Shown here piece by piece: positions 22,083 through 34,640 of a stretch of 64,000 nucleotides of DNA. Within the stretch, counting starts at the first letter, position 1; every line of letters begins with the position of its first letter. Below the pieces are notes generated by a model. That model saw only the letters and a list, made by a program, of their open reading frames with translations, made no database searches and was not told the DNA's origin. The translations under genes were made by a program, and so were the position numbers. The DNA is taken from contig CAJNDS010002712.1 in the NCBI GenBank assembly GCA_905221605.1, positions 631,001 to 695,000 of the forward strand, written 5' to 3'. Source of the stretch: Symbiodinium natans (lineage: Eukaryota > Sar > Dinophyceae > Suessiales > Symbiodiniaceae).

Positions 22083-25000
22083 ATGTCCGACAAGCTTGGG
22101 GAAGCGGCGGCACAGTTTGGCTTTGATGGCTGGCCAGAGTTTCACAAGGCTACTTAGTTACTTAGCCTCTTCGATGGTTTGGGTTTCGATCTGCCTGGAG
22201 ATTCGCGAAGTGTTTTTTTCTATGTTTTTCTGAAATGCAATAAGTCGTTGTGTTTTCTTGATGTTCTGAGCTTCAACCACCACACCTTAGGTGTGGACGG
22301 TGGTGCGGACAAAGTTTATCGACGACATCATCGGCACCCCAAGCCCAATCAAGCTGCCACCCTCCCTACCTCAAGGGTCGGACAGTGGATCAGGTTCGCT
22401 TTGCATGAAGACCGGTTCTTTTCAAGCCTCCGATGTGGTTAGTTCATCCCCGAACCGTACGGCTCAGACGGAGGTGCATTGTCGCAATCCTTGCCTAACC
22501 TTGCCTTGTGACATGATGTGTTTTGGGTCCTGTTCTCTTATCTGTGTGTCTTTGCATCAATCTACCTATGACATCCTTCGTATCTATCGCCACCTGTCTC
22601 TGCAGCTAACCTGGTCCGACTCTGGGAGACAAGCAGGGATTTAAATAGGCCGGTTGCGGCTGGATTTTCGAATCTCGAGAGTCCGAGGCTTGTGGTTTAG
22701 GATTCTTGGAGTCTGAGGATTTTGGGGTGGAGCAGAATCCCAGGTAACCTATCGGAGCAGAAGCAGATGGTGAATCTGGGAGCCGGCGTGGACACGCGAC
22801 CTTATCGGCTGGAGGCCACTGACCGGCGACAGGCTTTTCTAAGGCTTATAGGGCTGAGGGAGGTAGTTTATCGGATTATCAGGTTTGGCCTCCGCATAAG
22901 AAGCTTTCGGGAGATTGTGCTTGGAGTTTCTTCGGCCTTGGTTTGGTGCTTTCGGCTGCGCACCATGACGCAGTGTGCACAGTGCATTGCGGCATTGCAG
23001 TCCCTGCTCGACAGCTTTGCCCTCCGACAGCTTCCCAAAGTCCATTGTTGATACAGGATAAATGGATTGAAGGTCTGGGGTTTAGGTTTCGGCTTTTGGC
23101 TTGCCATGCGTTTTGCAGCATTGGCGATGACAAGCCCCCTGTTTCAGGCGTACTCCAAACTCACCGCTTCATATGAGGTCGACACACCTGAGGTGAAGCT
23201 TGGCTGCACGAGCTCAACAGCCCTAAAACTAACACCTCAAAAAGCCCCACAGCTCTGTCAACCTAAACCCTATAAACCCGTATAAACACCAAAAAATCCT
23301 ATAATCCCCCAAAAGATACTTACCCTTAACCTGGGCACCCCCCCCCCCCCCCCCCCCAAGGAATGCCGTGAAGACCGCTGTCTTCGAGCGGCTCGGGGCT
23401 GCCTCCTTCTGCCCGGTGGTCACCGTCTCGGCGGACTTCCGCGCCCCAGGACAGCTCCCTCCGTCGCCTTTTCAAAAAACAAATTAAAATAACTAAGCAA
23501 ATATGGATACACACACACACATATATATATATATTAGTAGTTTTTTGTTCGGCCTTCGGGTTCAGGGTTTACGGTTTGAGGTTTAGGGTTTGCCCCTCGG
23601 TCCTGGCATGAAGCAGCTTCCAGGTTCAAAAGGGTTTGGGGTTTAGGGTTAAGGGTTTGTAGGGGTTTACAGGCTTTGGTATGTTTTTTACGGTTGGGTA
23701 AAAGCTTCGTTTGCTGGTTTGCATGTGTTGTTTTTATATCTACACTACTCCAAATCCCAAATCCAATCCGTAGGGTGGGGCTGAGGGAGCAGGAGGGCTT
23801 GAGAAGTGGTTGGGGGATTCGCCCTGAAGAGGTTTGTCCCAGACAATCAGTGGATAAGTGTGCTGTATGCTTGCAGGGACAGTTTAGTCGGGATGGGGAT
23901 AGTGGGATGCCTTGGCTAAACTGCGGACTGACATCCTACCAAGCTACCAGCATCTATATGCTGTGCACTACGCTGCCCCCCCCCCCCCCCCTCCTCCGGT
24001 CCCAACACCACCTCCCCTTCCATTTTTTCAATCACACCGGCTCATGGGGTTTAGAAGGACAACCGAAAATGGCTGTTTATGGCTTTCAAGGCACAGAAAG
24101 AGGTCAGAAGTGACATCTCAGAACATTGCCATCGAGGGTCCGTCTAGAGTCACCTGCCATGAGCCGAAAACTTGAGCAGGAGTTTAATATAAGTATTGGG
24201 TCTTCCGTTATTTGGAGTCCATGACACCCGACTTTGCCTTCTGCCCATGTTCCAGGGGAGCTGGCCACGGCGCTGGCAAAATCCGGCTTTGACGACCAGG
24301 TGCCACGCAGGGCAGATCGGGGCCGGGTGACTTTGGAATATCACTGCCCGCTTCAGACCAGAGGAATGTCGAGGTCCGTTTACAAAGCCTCCCCCCCCGC
24401 CCGCAGGAGTTTGTTTTGACACTGGGATCGTAACAATGCCGGTTGGAGGGAGTGGGGCCTCTTCTGGGCCTCTTCTGGGCGTCTTCAACCCACAGCTCCC
24501 TTTCGAGACGTCCACTATTCACACCCACATATAACAACAATCTCCTCAACATTCCTGTATGGTGCAGCCAAGTACTCCCATGATGAGGGCACTAAATTCT
24601 TGGAGCTTCATCAACGTGCCCCGCGGCAAGTCGCCGAGGTGGCTTCGGTCTTCCTCATTGAGGGTGTCCTCGACTTCTTGGAGGACGCTGCGGCATCTTT
24701 TCTGAGCCAGGCGCCAGGGGAGGTTGTATTCTGTATATATATATACATATATGTATATATATATATATATACATAGTTCGCGAGATGTGCCACACTCGCC
24801 CATGCGGATGACCGTGTCACCCGCCCCAACTCCCCCCAAACCTCCGCCCAAGCAAGGAAGCAGAGAAAGCCCGTGCCAGACTAACTAGGACCCAGAGTAG
24901 GCCCTTATTCCGGGGTTTAGCTTCCCTTACCCCATGAACCCCAAAAAGGGCACCCTGTTTATTCCCACTTGTAGGTTACTCTTGGGTCCAGATGAGCCAC

Positions 25001-25265
25001 CGGAAGGTTTCCAGCTTGGCCGCCCCCGGGTCGTTGGCCGTGATTAACTACGCAATCGGGCCTCCAAGGCGGGTCATTCGCACCAGACCCATCGGGGTTT
25101 CAGCTGATCTTTTCAAGTGCAGAACCACGGGTTCAACTGTTCGTCTGCCGTGATCTGATGATTGGATGACTGGCTAGACACAGGTATCCAGAGGTTGCAG
25201 GTGGCTTTCGATATGGTTGCCGTACTCGGCCGTACTCGTGTATGATGTTGCGGGCCGGAGTTCTA

Positions 25266-25302
<37 letters not shown>

Positions 25303-28300
25303 CTTCCATGGGGGTGTTTCCGGCAACAACAACGATCCGACAACTGATAGGAGGCCGCGCTTTTAATTAAGGCTCTTGTCAATACCATATTTCCTGCTAC
25401 TGTCAGATGTGCTCAATCTATATATATATATAAATATACACAGTATCTGTGGTACCACTATGACATTCGTGCTACTTGCTCGTTGAAATTGTTCGATTCC
25501 TGTACAGGCTTCGATGGCAAACTCGATCCTGACACTTCGTTCTGTTGCGACGAGTAGAGTTAGAGGTCAGTTCAGTGAGTATTTAGATAGCCCCAATTAC
25601 CAGAAATAAGCAACCAGCACTGGATCAGAACATTTACTTCGCGTCGGTCGACCCTGTGGCTGTCCTTCATCATGTTCCAGTATTCCTGGCCATCCACACA
25701 ATAGAACTTCAAGATTCATACTTGGCCTCCACTCACGCTCACCAAGCTATCCGAAATATTTGTGCGGTTTAACTTAGGGTCATGGCATCCACAACTCCCG
25801 ACCGTTTAAGGCAGCAGAATTTAAGATACCAGAACTTATTTGAAGCATCGAATTGCCCTCCAATTATGCTAATCAACCCAATGCCAATGTTTGCATTTTG
25901 TTTAAAGCTTCTCGGGGCTTTTCTCTACGTAGAGTAGAAGCCGATAATTTTACTCTTTCCACTTCACAAAACAGACCATATTTTCAGTTTTTAACCATTG
26001 TTACCGCAATGCAATGAAAATTCCTAGCCCTACTTGGTAGCGCAACGGTTGTCCTCGTAGCTGGCCTTCATTCTCTTCCAATATATCCGACCACTCAAAC
26101 TACAAAACTTGAAGTTGCCAATGGACCTCCAATGATGTTAATAATATGCACCGAGCTGTTCACACTATTGAATTTGGGGTGGGCGCGCTTACATGATTAC
26201 GACAAGATGTTCATGAACATCGTTTAAAGGTAAACACTACTGGGACCATCAGATGGCAAATGCATCTTCAGGGGAAATGCAAAGCTGCCATCTTCCAATA
26301 CCACCAGCCTTTAGAAGAGGTCATTCGACAAAAACAGTTTACAACCAATTCTGTAGAGATCAAAATCTATTCGGAAGAATGCTTAACTTGTTATTTTAAA
26401 TCGATGAATAAAATGGAGTTGCCTGGGCTAATGACAACAATCCCTGAAACATGTTGTAAGAAAACCTTGGTTCCTGGGCTTATGTGCTTGCAACCCTGAA
26501 CCCTAAACCGTCAAAAAAATTGTTGTTTGAATCGTTTTAGACGTTTTAAGCCCGTCGAGCAGTTTTTGCAAAAAATGCTTTTAGGTAAATGTGTGTGTGT
26601 GTGTGTTTGTAGGTGTTTGTTTGTTTCCTGCTTTAACTTTTTGTTTTTCAGTGTGTTTTCTAGTTTGCTTGTTTGTGGCGCATGCATGTTTTTGTTGTTT
26701 GTTTTTTTGAGTTTCTGTGTGGTGAGTGAGTGTGTGAGTGGGTGGGTGGGTGACTGAGTGAGTGAGTGAGTGAGTGAGTGAGCAGTGAGTGAGCGAGTGA
26801 GTGAGCGAGCAAGCGAGCGAGTGAGCGAGTGTGTGCATGTGTGCATGTTTGTATGTATGTGTGTGTCTCTTTGTGCGTACCTAGAAATGTAGTCATGTAC
26901 ATGTCGACTTGCACACGTACAGCAGATGGATGAATGCCGATCTGCCATTGCCAACTTTGCTAACGTCGTCGATTGAATGGAGCCGGGCTTGGCTATGCGG
27001 TTTACAGGTTTAGGTCTGGGAGGGTCGGGCCACAGTCTTTTGGGAGCTCTTTTGCTTGCACCTTTTCACTGATGCATTCTGTGGTGTATCTCATCTACCG
27101 GGTCAAGCCTCCTTCTTGGATTCAGCTTGCCTTGGCAGGCCAGGCACTTTCACCGCCAGCGAGCTCCGAGAGTTGCTGGAGCCATGGATGTCCCTAGAAG
27201 CTGGCTTGGCTCCCTGAGTGCTCCCCTAAAGTGAGCAGCAAAGTTGAGGCCAGTGGCCCATGCTGCCTCATGGGACGCAAGAGACGAACCACCCGAACGC
27301 AGACCGCAGACCTCCGCCGAACCCCTTTGGCAACTGTAGGCAACTTAGGCAACTGTAATGCAGAAGAACTAGAACCATGCACTTTGTTATGTTGTGTTGG
27401 GAGGCCCGACATCATGTAAGGTCTGCTTTCAAGGAAATTTACCTATGCCTTTGAATAGGAGTAGCCAGAAAACAAGATGAGTTCGGTGGAATTTACCATC
27501 AGTGGAAAGCCCTATGAAAATTCCATTGGTGTTAGAAGGCTACTGCTATGTAAAACATATATTCCCTTCAAGTCATGTGCTTGTAGACTTACGTCTTTAC
27601 ATTGGTGGCTGTACTTCTCAAGTTGTGGGTCAAAAAGGTTTGTCGCCAGTTAAATCCTTCGCTTGCACAGTTAGGAAGGTCAAGGTGGTGAGATTCGGCA
27701 GAGGATAGAACGGCTGTGTGCTGTGTGGGAGAGTTGTCGCTGCAAACCCATTGTCCACCTAAGCCCAAGCCCCACAACACCTCTGCGTCATACGCCATGC
27801 ATCGCCCTGTGGGCCAGATCCTGCTCGTTTGCATGTTGTGTGTGAAGTCTTGTCGCGAACTCACCCGCCGCTGAGGAGATGGCAGGCTGGAAAGATCTTG
27901 AGCTGCATGTGCCTTGCTACACAGCTTAAGGATGTTCAGAACTGGGGGGGGGGGGTTCAGCTAGTACTAGATGCGCTCAGCAAATCCAAGAACTCCTGTT
28001 CCCTTCCCCCTCTGCCTCTCTCCAGCCTCTCTTCGAATCGACTTTGGAATCTAGAGTCTTGGTTTGGTGAGTTAAGTGTGGTAGGTTCAGAGGTTGAACA
28101 GCAGGTGATTGCGTGCAGGTTTTCGGAATCGGTCACGTGCTGAGTGTACGGAAGGGGGGAGCCCGTGTAGCTTCTGGTACGGGTTGCCCCTTGCATAATT
28201 TCACGACCCTAGCGTGAGCCTGCAGCTCGTCGGGTGTAAGGAAATACGAAGATGGATCGCTTGCCGTTGTTCACCATCATTCATGACATGTGTGGTGGCC

Positions 28301-28408
28301 TCTTTCTTGCGCTTTGCCAGGTCTTCGGTGGAGACCGCCTGAACTTCGGCCGCTATAAGGATGGCCTCCCCCCCAACGAGCAATGGGCTTTCGCAACTTG
28401 CGTCAAAG
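22083..28408 (+). CDS. SAM-dependent methyltransferase, leucine carboxyl methyltransferase (PPM) family
   Basis: Nine exons in consistent phase: 22083-22148, 22291-22393, 22744-22814, 23148-23194, 23361-23449, 24256-24299, 24639-24722, 24992-25072 and 28321-28408. Family landmarks in order are VRTKFIDDII; the SAM-binding motif QMVNLGAGVDTRPYRLE; YEVDTPEV with NAVKTAVFERLG; VVTVSADFRAPGELATALAK then SGFDD; SVFLIEGVLDFLEDAAASF; and LAAPGSLAVINYAIGP. The last exon (GGDRLNFGRYKDGLPPNEQW) fits the C-terminal 'G..L.FG' block, but 3.2 kb separates it. Donors are GC, GT, GC, GA, GA, GT, GT, GT, GC. The family methylates carboxyl groups of proteins (PP2A catalytic subunit) or small molecules, and the substrate here is unknown. 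The true 3' end was not found. A family 1 element ends exactly at the acceptor of exon 8. Confidence 0.72.
23511..23535. repeat. CA/TA microsatellite
   Basis: (AC)n followed by (AT)n inside intron 5 of the methyltransferase gene. A C-run at 23338-23357 directly precedes exon 5, standing where a pyrimidine tract would be. Confidence 0.8.
24885..24991 (+). repeat. TIR element family 1, copy C, ending on a splice acceptor
   Basis: Begins CTAGGACCCAGAGTAGGC, contains AAAAAGGGCACCCTGTTTAT, and ends TTACTCTTGGGTCCAG. The final AG is the acceptor of methyltransferase exon 8 (24992). The element supplies the 3' end of the intron. Confidence 0.65.
25268..25301. repeat. (CT)n microsatellite
   Basis: About 17 CT units within the 3.2-kb last intron of the methyltransferase model. 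Confidence 0.9.
25370..26520. other. AT-rich island inside the long intron
   Basis: Composition drops visibly below the flanks over about 1.1 kb. It contains a loosely repeated phrase: AGAACTTCAAG near 25702, AGAACTTATTTGAAG near 25826, and AAAACTTGAAG near 26103. Each is followed by a CCTCCA block. One open frame (26260-26499) lacks recognisable similarity. It may be a foreign or relic insertion. Confidence 0.4.
26590..26870. repeat. GT and GAGT/GAGC simple repeats
   Basis: (GT)n then GTTT-rich sequence, then a long GAGT/GAGC tetranucleotide stretch (about 26725-26830). Long frames on the minus strand here are repeat-derived (Ser/Leu/Thr/His). Confidence 0.85.
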
Positions 28409-30050
28409 GCCGACCATAGCCGGCGACACGCTTTGACAGGTTTTGGGGCGGGCCGCTTGAGTTTCCCGATGTACATTCATCCATCCAGTCTACTGACTGT
28501 GTCCTGCACCTGATCAGAAAGGCTGGGAATCGGACGGGGATTGTGGAAAGTACTCAAGCCATATTACAGGACACATGAGTCGGAGCCATCGCTAATGCCT
28601 GGCCGCTTGCCAAAGTTTAGCTAACACCTGTACAGTGTACAGCTTCGGAAAAAAGGATGAGTGACAAGTTTGCAGCGCGTCGCCATAGCAGGTCCTAACC
28701 ACAGGTTCTGCTGCTGCCCCCAACCCTGGGCCCTAACCGCCCTACTTGCTGGTCCCAAGGCTATGCGGCCAGAGTGGTATGGCTGGAGCAAGGGTGCCCA
28801 TGAGGACTGGTTTGGGTCAGGAAGGAGATAGGCGCGGTTGAAGGTTGCTGTTTATGTTCCACCCGCAGGGCTGATGATAAACGGGCTTGTGCAAAGGACA
28901 GGAAATAGCACCTTCAGCCTCACTTGAAATTCTTCGCTCGTGCATGATCGTCATGTAGAATTCGCTGTCATGCACAGACGACGAGCAGTATGACCATAGC
29001 AGCCAGGAGTGTTGGCACAAATCCGTTCAAGCAGTGCAAGAGCTTCTGATGTGTCCCTTTCCTTTCCGTGCTGCACGCGACACCCTAGTAGGCTATCCAA
29101 ATCATTCGGCGAGGTGGCCCGAAGCCACTTGAGTCCTTGGGCCCTATCAGCACTATAGGGGTGAAACCCATACAAAGACGCCCATGACGGCACCTAGCTT
29201 CCAGGATGGCGACCGCAGAGGATCAGCAGATGTGTGGTCCTCGAAAGGGTCACATGTCCGTTTGGGTGTGGTGCCCTGGCAATTGATAAGCTGCTACGCT
29301 CGGGAGTCTTCAACAAACCTCATGTCTCCACTTCTTTAACGCAAACCTCCAATCTTCAAGTGTCAAGCCTCCCGTCCCCAACGCGTTCAGGGCCAAGTAC
29401 TCAAGCCTCAGAGTCTCAGAGCGTCTCGGCTCCGTTCGCGCGTCAGCCGGCCGATTTCTTTGCCCATTGCCTCACCGTTCGGCGCACCTCGGCTTCAGTT
29501 TGAGGATGGTTCGGGTTCAGTGCATCGACAGCAAGAAGAACCATCACATGAATAAGCAGAACCTCCACGTCATAAATTTCAGAATGCCGATATAGACTTG
29601 GATTGTTTCGCAATATTCACCACAGACATGAAATGATTTCATGAGTACATAGAAGCATGAACAAAAGTGGTATAAACACTCGAGCAACCCGGTGACTCCG
29701 ACTCGTCGCAATAGTCTTGTGGATTTGCTTTAAAAAGACAGTGCTGTCATGACAACAGTAACAGCCCCCCGAGTTTCAGGGAGGCAAAGAGCCTTCTTCG
29801 CCATGATCGCCAGAGAAACAGTGAAGCAGGAGCTCGGGCAAGGCATGAGGCTGGACGCCGGCCGTTGTGAAGAAGAGCTGGGCGGTGGTCGGGGAAGGCC
29901 ACGCCGCAATCAGAATGCCGGCAGAATACATCCCGGGAGCACTAGACCAGGTGTTAGATAGGGTTTGGTGGTCAGGGTCTAGGGTTTAGGGTTTAGTTAT
30001 TGTTGTGATCCGCAGGGTGGGAGCCGGGCTTCTTTCAACCTTCTAAGGCC
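28409..30050. other. No gene assigned
   Basis: Frames at 28951-29193 (minus) and 29234-29503 (plus) are open but not recognisable. The remaining C-terminal exon of the methyltransferase, if any, might lie here. Telomere-like units lie at 29978-29996. Confidence 0.3.
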
Positions 30051-32418
30051 ATGGCAGAAGAGCAGCGCCCCTCAGCCCTTCAGATGCAGCTGGCGCGACA
30101 GCAACCTGGCTGAATGGCGTCCATCTCCTTGTGGATTCTACTTCTTTTTTTGGTGCTTGTTCAAATCGTTATCGAGAGCATTACCACACTCAGAAAAACA
30201 CACACAACTAGGGTTTTGAGCATGTCACTATGGCTATTATAGTGGTTCTGGCGACTGATTATTTGCTTGGCAGACATTCGCGTCACTGAACAAGGCAACG
30301 TAATCCTAGCCTGAACCCTAAACTTGCACAAGCCCTAACCCTAAACCTTGCAGGCCATCCGAACGCAATCTCGGGCCAATAGAGAGAAGCCGCTGGAGGG
30401 CATAGCGGGTTTGGGGTTTAGGCTTCGGTCCCCGGAGTCAAAAGGGTTTAGGCTTTGCTAGGGTCTTGGCCTGCATTCAAGAAGGGTTTCGGGTTTTGGG
30501 TGCCTGGACATCTTCGCCAGGATGCATGTTTTCTAAAGGGTTGAGGGTCAACGTGTTTCATTCTTTGAGCTGCCCTCGGGGCGCCCGCAGAGACACGTGG
30601 ACCCTGGGGCGGTAAAGATCCCACAGGCACCCAAACCACCCTGAATCCCGCGACTGCTTCAGGCAGATTTGTCCTTCCATTCTTGACCGTGTCTCCTCGT
30701 GCCAGCTTCAGCTTGTCCTTGAGGTCGCCATCCGGGCTTTTGGCAAACCTTCGCGCCCGCCGCTTGGGGCTCCCGCTCCCGGGGCTGCACGGGCGAGAGA
30801 GCGAGAGAGAGAGAGAGCGAGAGAGAGAGAGAGAACAAAAAAAGAGAGCCAATATGAGCCAAGAGCACAGTGCGGATGTCGTCTAACCGTCACGCCACCC
30901 CCTAGCAGCTCTATGCCCTGGGCCCTCAACCTTGAATCCTGTGAAATAAGCCCTACCATGAACCGGAGGTGAATCTTGAAAGGGTGCATCCAAGGCTGCC
31001 CTTCGCTGCCGCAGCTCCACTGCGTGCCGACGTTGGCCACATCAGCAGCAGCCAGAAGACAGGGGTTTAGGGTTAAGGGGTGAGGGTATAGCGAGTCTGG
31101 GCAAAAAGGGTGTAGACTAAGAGAGTCCATCTGGCAAAAGGGTTTCGGGTGCGGGGTCAGGCTTTAGGGTTAGGACTTATAGAGGTGCTTTGAGCATCTC
31201 TGACTTCCTCCACTCCAACCCCCTCCCCCCCCCAGCCGTTGAGTCGAGAACACCAGCCTTATCCCAAACAACCCTCTTGATTAGAACAGCAGTCATAGTC
31301 AGAACCATAATTGCAGTGACCATAATCGTAACAATAGAATATGCAGGACCAAAAGAAATCTACCCGGTGCTGTTGTTTCGACTGTCGGTCTGGTTGTTTT
31401 TGTTATTATGTCTATTCTTGATGTTTTTTTCTTGTAGCTGCTGTGCTCTTCATGTTCTTGCTGCCGTTTCAGCAGAATTTTTGACTTAGGAGATGCCACT
31501 GCCTTGAGCCTTGGGGTTTGCAGCTGCCTCTGAAGGCTGGCCCTGGCGCATGGACTGGGGTGGCCACGACCCAGCCTCGCCCGTGGCAGAGATGTGCCGC
31601 GGCTGGGAGGGGCTTCGGGGCTCAGGGCCTAGGTTTCTGTAAAGCTCTTCGGGCAGACAGGAGTAAACATGCCAAAGTTAGAGTTGTGACTTCGATTTTT
31701 CGCGAGAGCGCCGTGTAACCGCCTATGGCATCATCAGTATTGCTGTTGATGCGCTTCCTCTTCGGAATGATTCTGCTGCTTTGAGTTGACGTTGTTGCTA
31801 TAACAGCACTTTTCGTGATTGAGTTTGTCCATTCCTAGTAGCTGGTATGCGATGAACACAATAGCAAGTGCTGCTACAACAATCACTGCTGCTCTTGTCT
31901 CAATAAGACTGTTTGGACCAACTGATCTGCGCACGAGGCACATCAACTACCACAACACTGGCTGGGGAATCATGATTTTTGCTCCATGGCTGGAAGCAGT
32001 GATCATGTGGCCACGTGTCTGCCAAACCCCCCAAGGGCACAACAACTCGAGTCAGCTCCTGCACCCAAACTCCAAAGACCTACGCTCTCAATCCAAGTCT
32101 CTGCACTCCCCCATCAACCCTGATTGTAAACTGGAAGCCAGGCTTAAATGTGATCAGGGTGCGCCGAGGTCTGTGGTTTACCAGGAGGCAGTTCACTCCA
32201 ACAAACAAGTCAGTGGCAGCACGAATTTTCATTTTGGTGTTCTGGTAGACTGCGGGATCTCCTCTATGCAGGTCGCGGTGCATACAAAAGCCGTCAACCA
32301 TGTGTAAATCTACAACCCCTCCTCAATGTCCTAACCCCTTACATGCCTGTCGCAAGATGCCGTTGGCCAAGAAGACAAGGTCTGCACCTCTGTCCTGTAC
32401 CTGATGTCCAAGCGCTGA
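30051..32418 (+). CDS. Unknown protein, tandem paralogue A
   Basis: Exons: 30051-30100 (MAEEQRPSALQMQLAR), 30724-30782 (SPSGLLANLRARRLGLPLPG), 30995-31050 (LPFAAAAPLRADVGHISSS), one from 31536 (WPWRMDWGGHDPASPVAEMC), one from 31938 (HINYHNTGWGIMIFAPW) and 32380-32418 (VCTSVLYLMSKR, TGA). The first three introns start with GC and keep reading phase. The same exons, order and intron positions recur in the copy at 34641-35995. Differences fall mostly at silent positions, so both encode real protein. The exon before the last was not found in this copy, and the junction before HINYH is unresolved. It has Trp/His-rich segments and no known domain. The product is soluble or peripheral as far as can be seen. 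Confidence 0.55.
30796..30835. repeat. (GA)n microsatellite
   Basis: GAGAGA with a few GAGC units, in intron 2 of paralogue A. Confidence 0.85.
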
Positions 32419-32683
32419 TGCCCCGAGCATCCTGAGCCGCGGGCCCTTACGTTGGCACTCAAAACTTGCCCGCCCGTGTTTCCAAAGGCCGGAGAAGATT
32501 CCTGCAAGATGGAGAAACACCCTAAGCCCTAAACCCTGGAAGGAGAACAGTTTCCCATGTGGCGGGTAGGTGGAGCCTGTCGCCTGCTCTCGTCGCGCAG
32601 CGGGGCTTGAGCCAACCAGTTGTGTTTGTCATTCGTGCTCCAGTTTGCATATATCATGTTGGCCCAGCTAGCTACAGTTGATT

Positions 32684-32686
<3 letters not shown>

Positions 32687-32722
<36 letters not shown>
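32687..32722. repeat. (TA)n microsatellite
   Basis: About 18 TA units. Confidence 0.9.
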
Positions 32723-32724
<2 letters not shown>

Positions 32725-32726
32725 GT

Positions 32727-33029
32727 TTGTGCATACACTCGGCACTCCAGCAAGGCAAGAATTATCTTCCCCCAATCGGTTCGGATGCTGAGAAATGGGA
32801 GATCTACTCTGGCTGTGGCAAAAAGAGTGAGGCACGGGAGTGCTTAGCCGCCATTTCGACTTCAATAGCACGTTTTGCAGACAGGAAGGCCACTCAGACC
32901 CCCATAAAGCCTAATGACATACCCCTAATCCGCTCAACAGTCGAAACTCCAGAGATTTATCAGGAAAGCACGGCACCAAAACAACCTGTGTATCGGTATA
33001 GTGGTGTTGCAAGGGATGAGGTCCTGTGA
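32727..33029 (+). CDS. Hypothetical ORF, 100 aa
   Basis: An open frame after the TA repeat includes ECLAAISTSIARFADRKATQ and PEIYQESTAPKQPVYRYSGV. Composition is balanced and not repeat-derived. No family is recognised. It may be a real small gene, one exon, or chance. Confidence 0.25.
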   Translation: MCIHSALQQGKNYLPPIGSDAEKWEIYSGCGKKSEARECLAAISTSIARFADRKATQTPIKPNDIPLIRSTVETPEIYQESTAPKQPVYRYSGVARDEVL

Positions 33030-34640
33030 GTGTAGGCTTCAGGGCTTAGTCTAAGAAGGACAACTGGCTTGTCCCACACAGCCAAAGAAATCCCTACATA
33101 ACCCTTATACATCGGGATGCTCCCCCTAATGCCAGCAGTCCTATTAGGGATCATCGGTACCCCCCCCCCCCATTACAATGCCTATAAAGGACTGCTAGTA
33201 TGAGGGGCACCATGCCAAGTCATACAGCCCTAACCTACCCGAGTCAGCCCTGTGCACCCCAAAGCTCCTCACCTGCCCTTGAAACCAAGGACCGGCACCC
33301 TCGAAGGGCTGAGGCCGGCGCATCGAAGATCTAGGAGTTGAAGCCTAAACCCTACACCCTGAAATCCTAACCCTTCGGTTCCGGCCTCATATCAGAATAC
33401 CTGCTTTGGGGACTCTGGGAGGCCCCTGTAATAGGAGCTGTGCCCTGAACATGCTTTGTCCGGCGCTGTAGAGAAGAAGTGTTCTCTCCCACAAACTGAG
33501 GTTCTTGAGCAGAGGCCCTGTGAATGTGTACGCGGCAAGCCTTCGCAGAGTTGTTTTAGGACGCCCCACAACCAGAGATTGAGATTGGGGTTGAAGGTGA
33601 GCTTTGTTATGCACGTTTAGTCTCCCGACGCTTCAGCCTGAAACACGTCCCTAGCACAACATGGTCTGGGAGCAATGAAGGGAATCCACCGAGCCCAGCA
33701 CCCCCTAAAGCCTATGTAATACCCTAAGCTCTGCAGAGTATGGCCCCGAACCGAGGATGACTCTAATCCACAAGCCCCTGAATACCCACGACGCAGCACC
33801 TTTCGGCCTAAGCGTGGTTCTAAGCAAAACCAGCTCCACCGCCTCGTGCCTGTGCGCCACTTTGCAGCGATCTTTGTTCTGGCTTTTGGGGTTTAGGGTA
33901 CTGTTGGATGTTATTTCGGATGGGCGCGTGCGAGACACTAGTTCTTGCGTGGGTGAGTGACAGTCAGCCAGTGCTGTAACTTGCCTCCGCCTCAGTGTCC
34001 CAGTGTCTTAGTTGGTGTGACTTGCCCGGCAGTGTTCGAAGAGGCCGGGATGCCAAAAAGGTACTGTTGCACTCGCTGTAGTATCTTAGATACCCCCGCC
34101 CCCCCCTTGACGCTTGAGGGTCTAATCTTTCCACTTCCGGATTACCGGGTACCCGAAACAAGATACTCAAGCGCATGAGGGCAGCTTGTGGGCTAGTCCC
34201 TTGAAAAAGTGTTCGGGGGCTTGCCCCGTAAAAAGGAGTCTACGCACATCATGCCGGACTCCAGACAATTGGGAGCCTGAAGCTGGAATCGGGCCAAGCC
34301 TTGAAGATTGAGGGTCTAGGCTTCCCAGGCCTTCTGAGTCAGGTTTTGGGGCACGAACTTCGCTTGTGGGTAATCGTTTTCAAAAGGGGTACCCCGAACA
34401 TGTTTGTTGGAGATTCGCACAAAACCGGCAAGTGACACCAAAGGCAGTGCAACATTGCAATGTAAAGGAGTGCCGGAATGGATGTTCCACCGGTCAGGCC
34501 TTCCCTTTAAAAGCCGAGAGACAGGTTCATGAAAAGACTGCATCCCTGAGAGTTGCCCTAAACCCTAAACCCCAAACCCTAAACCCCAGAGACAGCGCCA
34601 AGTAAACCCTAAACCCCAAACTCAGTTGCAAAGAGGACCA
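33030..34640. other. No gene assigned
   Basis: Lies between the two paralogues. Short C-run near 33162-33172 and telomere-like units at 34555-34615, just before paralogue B. No exon chain found. Confidence 0.35.

Noticed and set aside
26511-26954. 147-aa minus-strand ORF rich in Ser/Leu/Thr/His
   Set aside because: Produced by GT and GAGT simple repeats.
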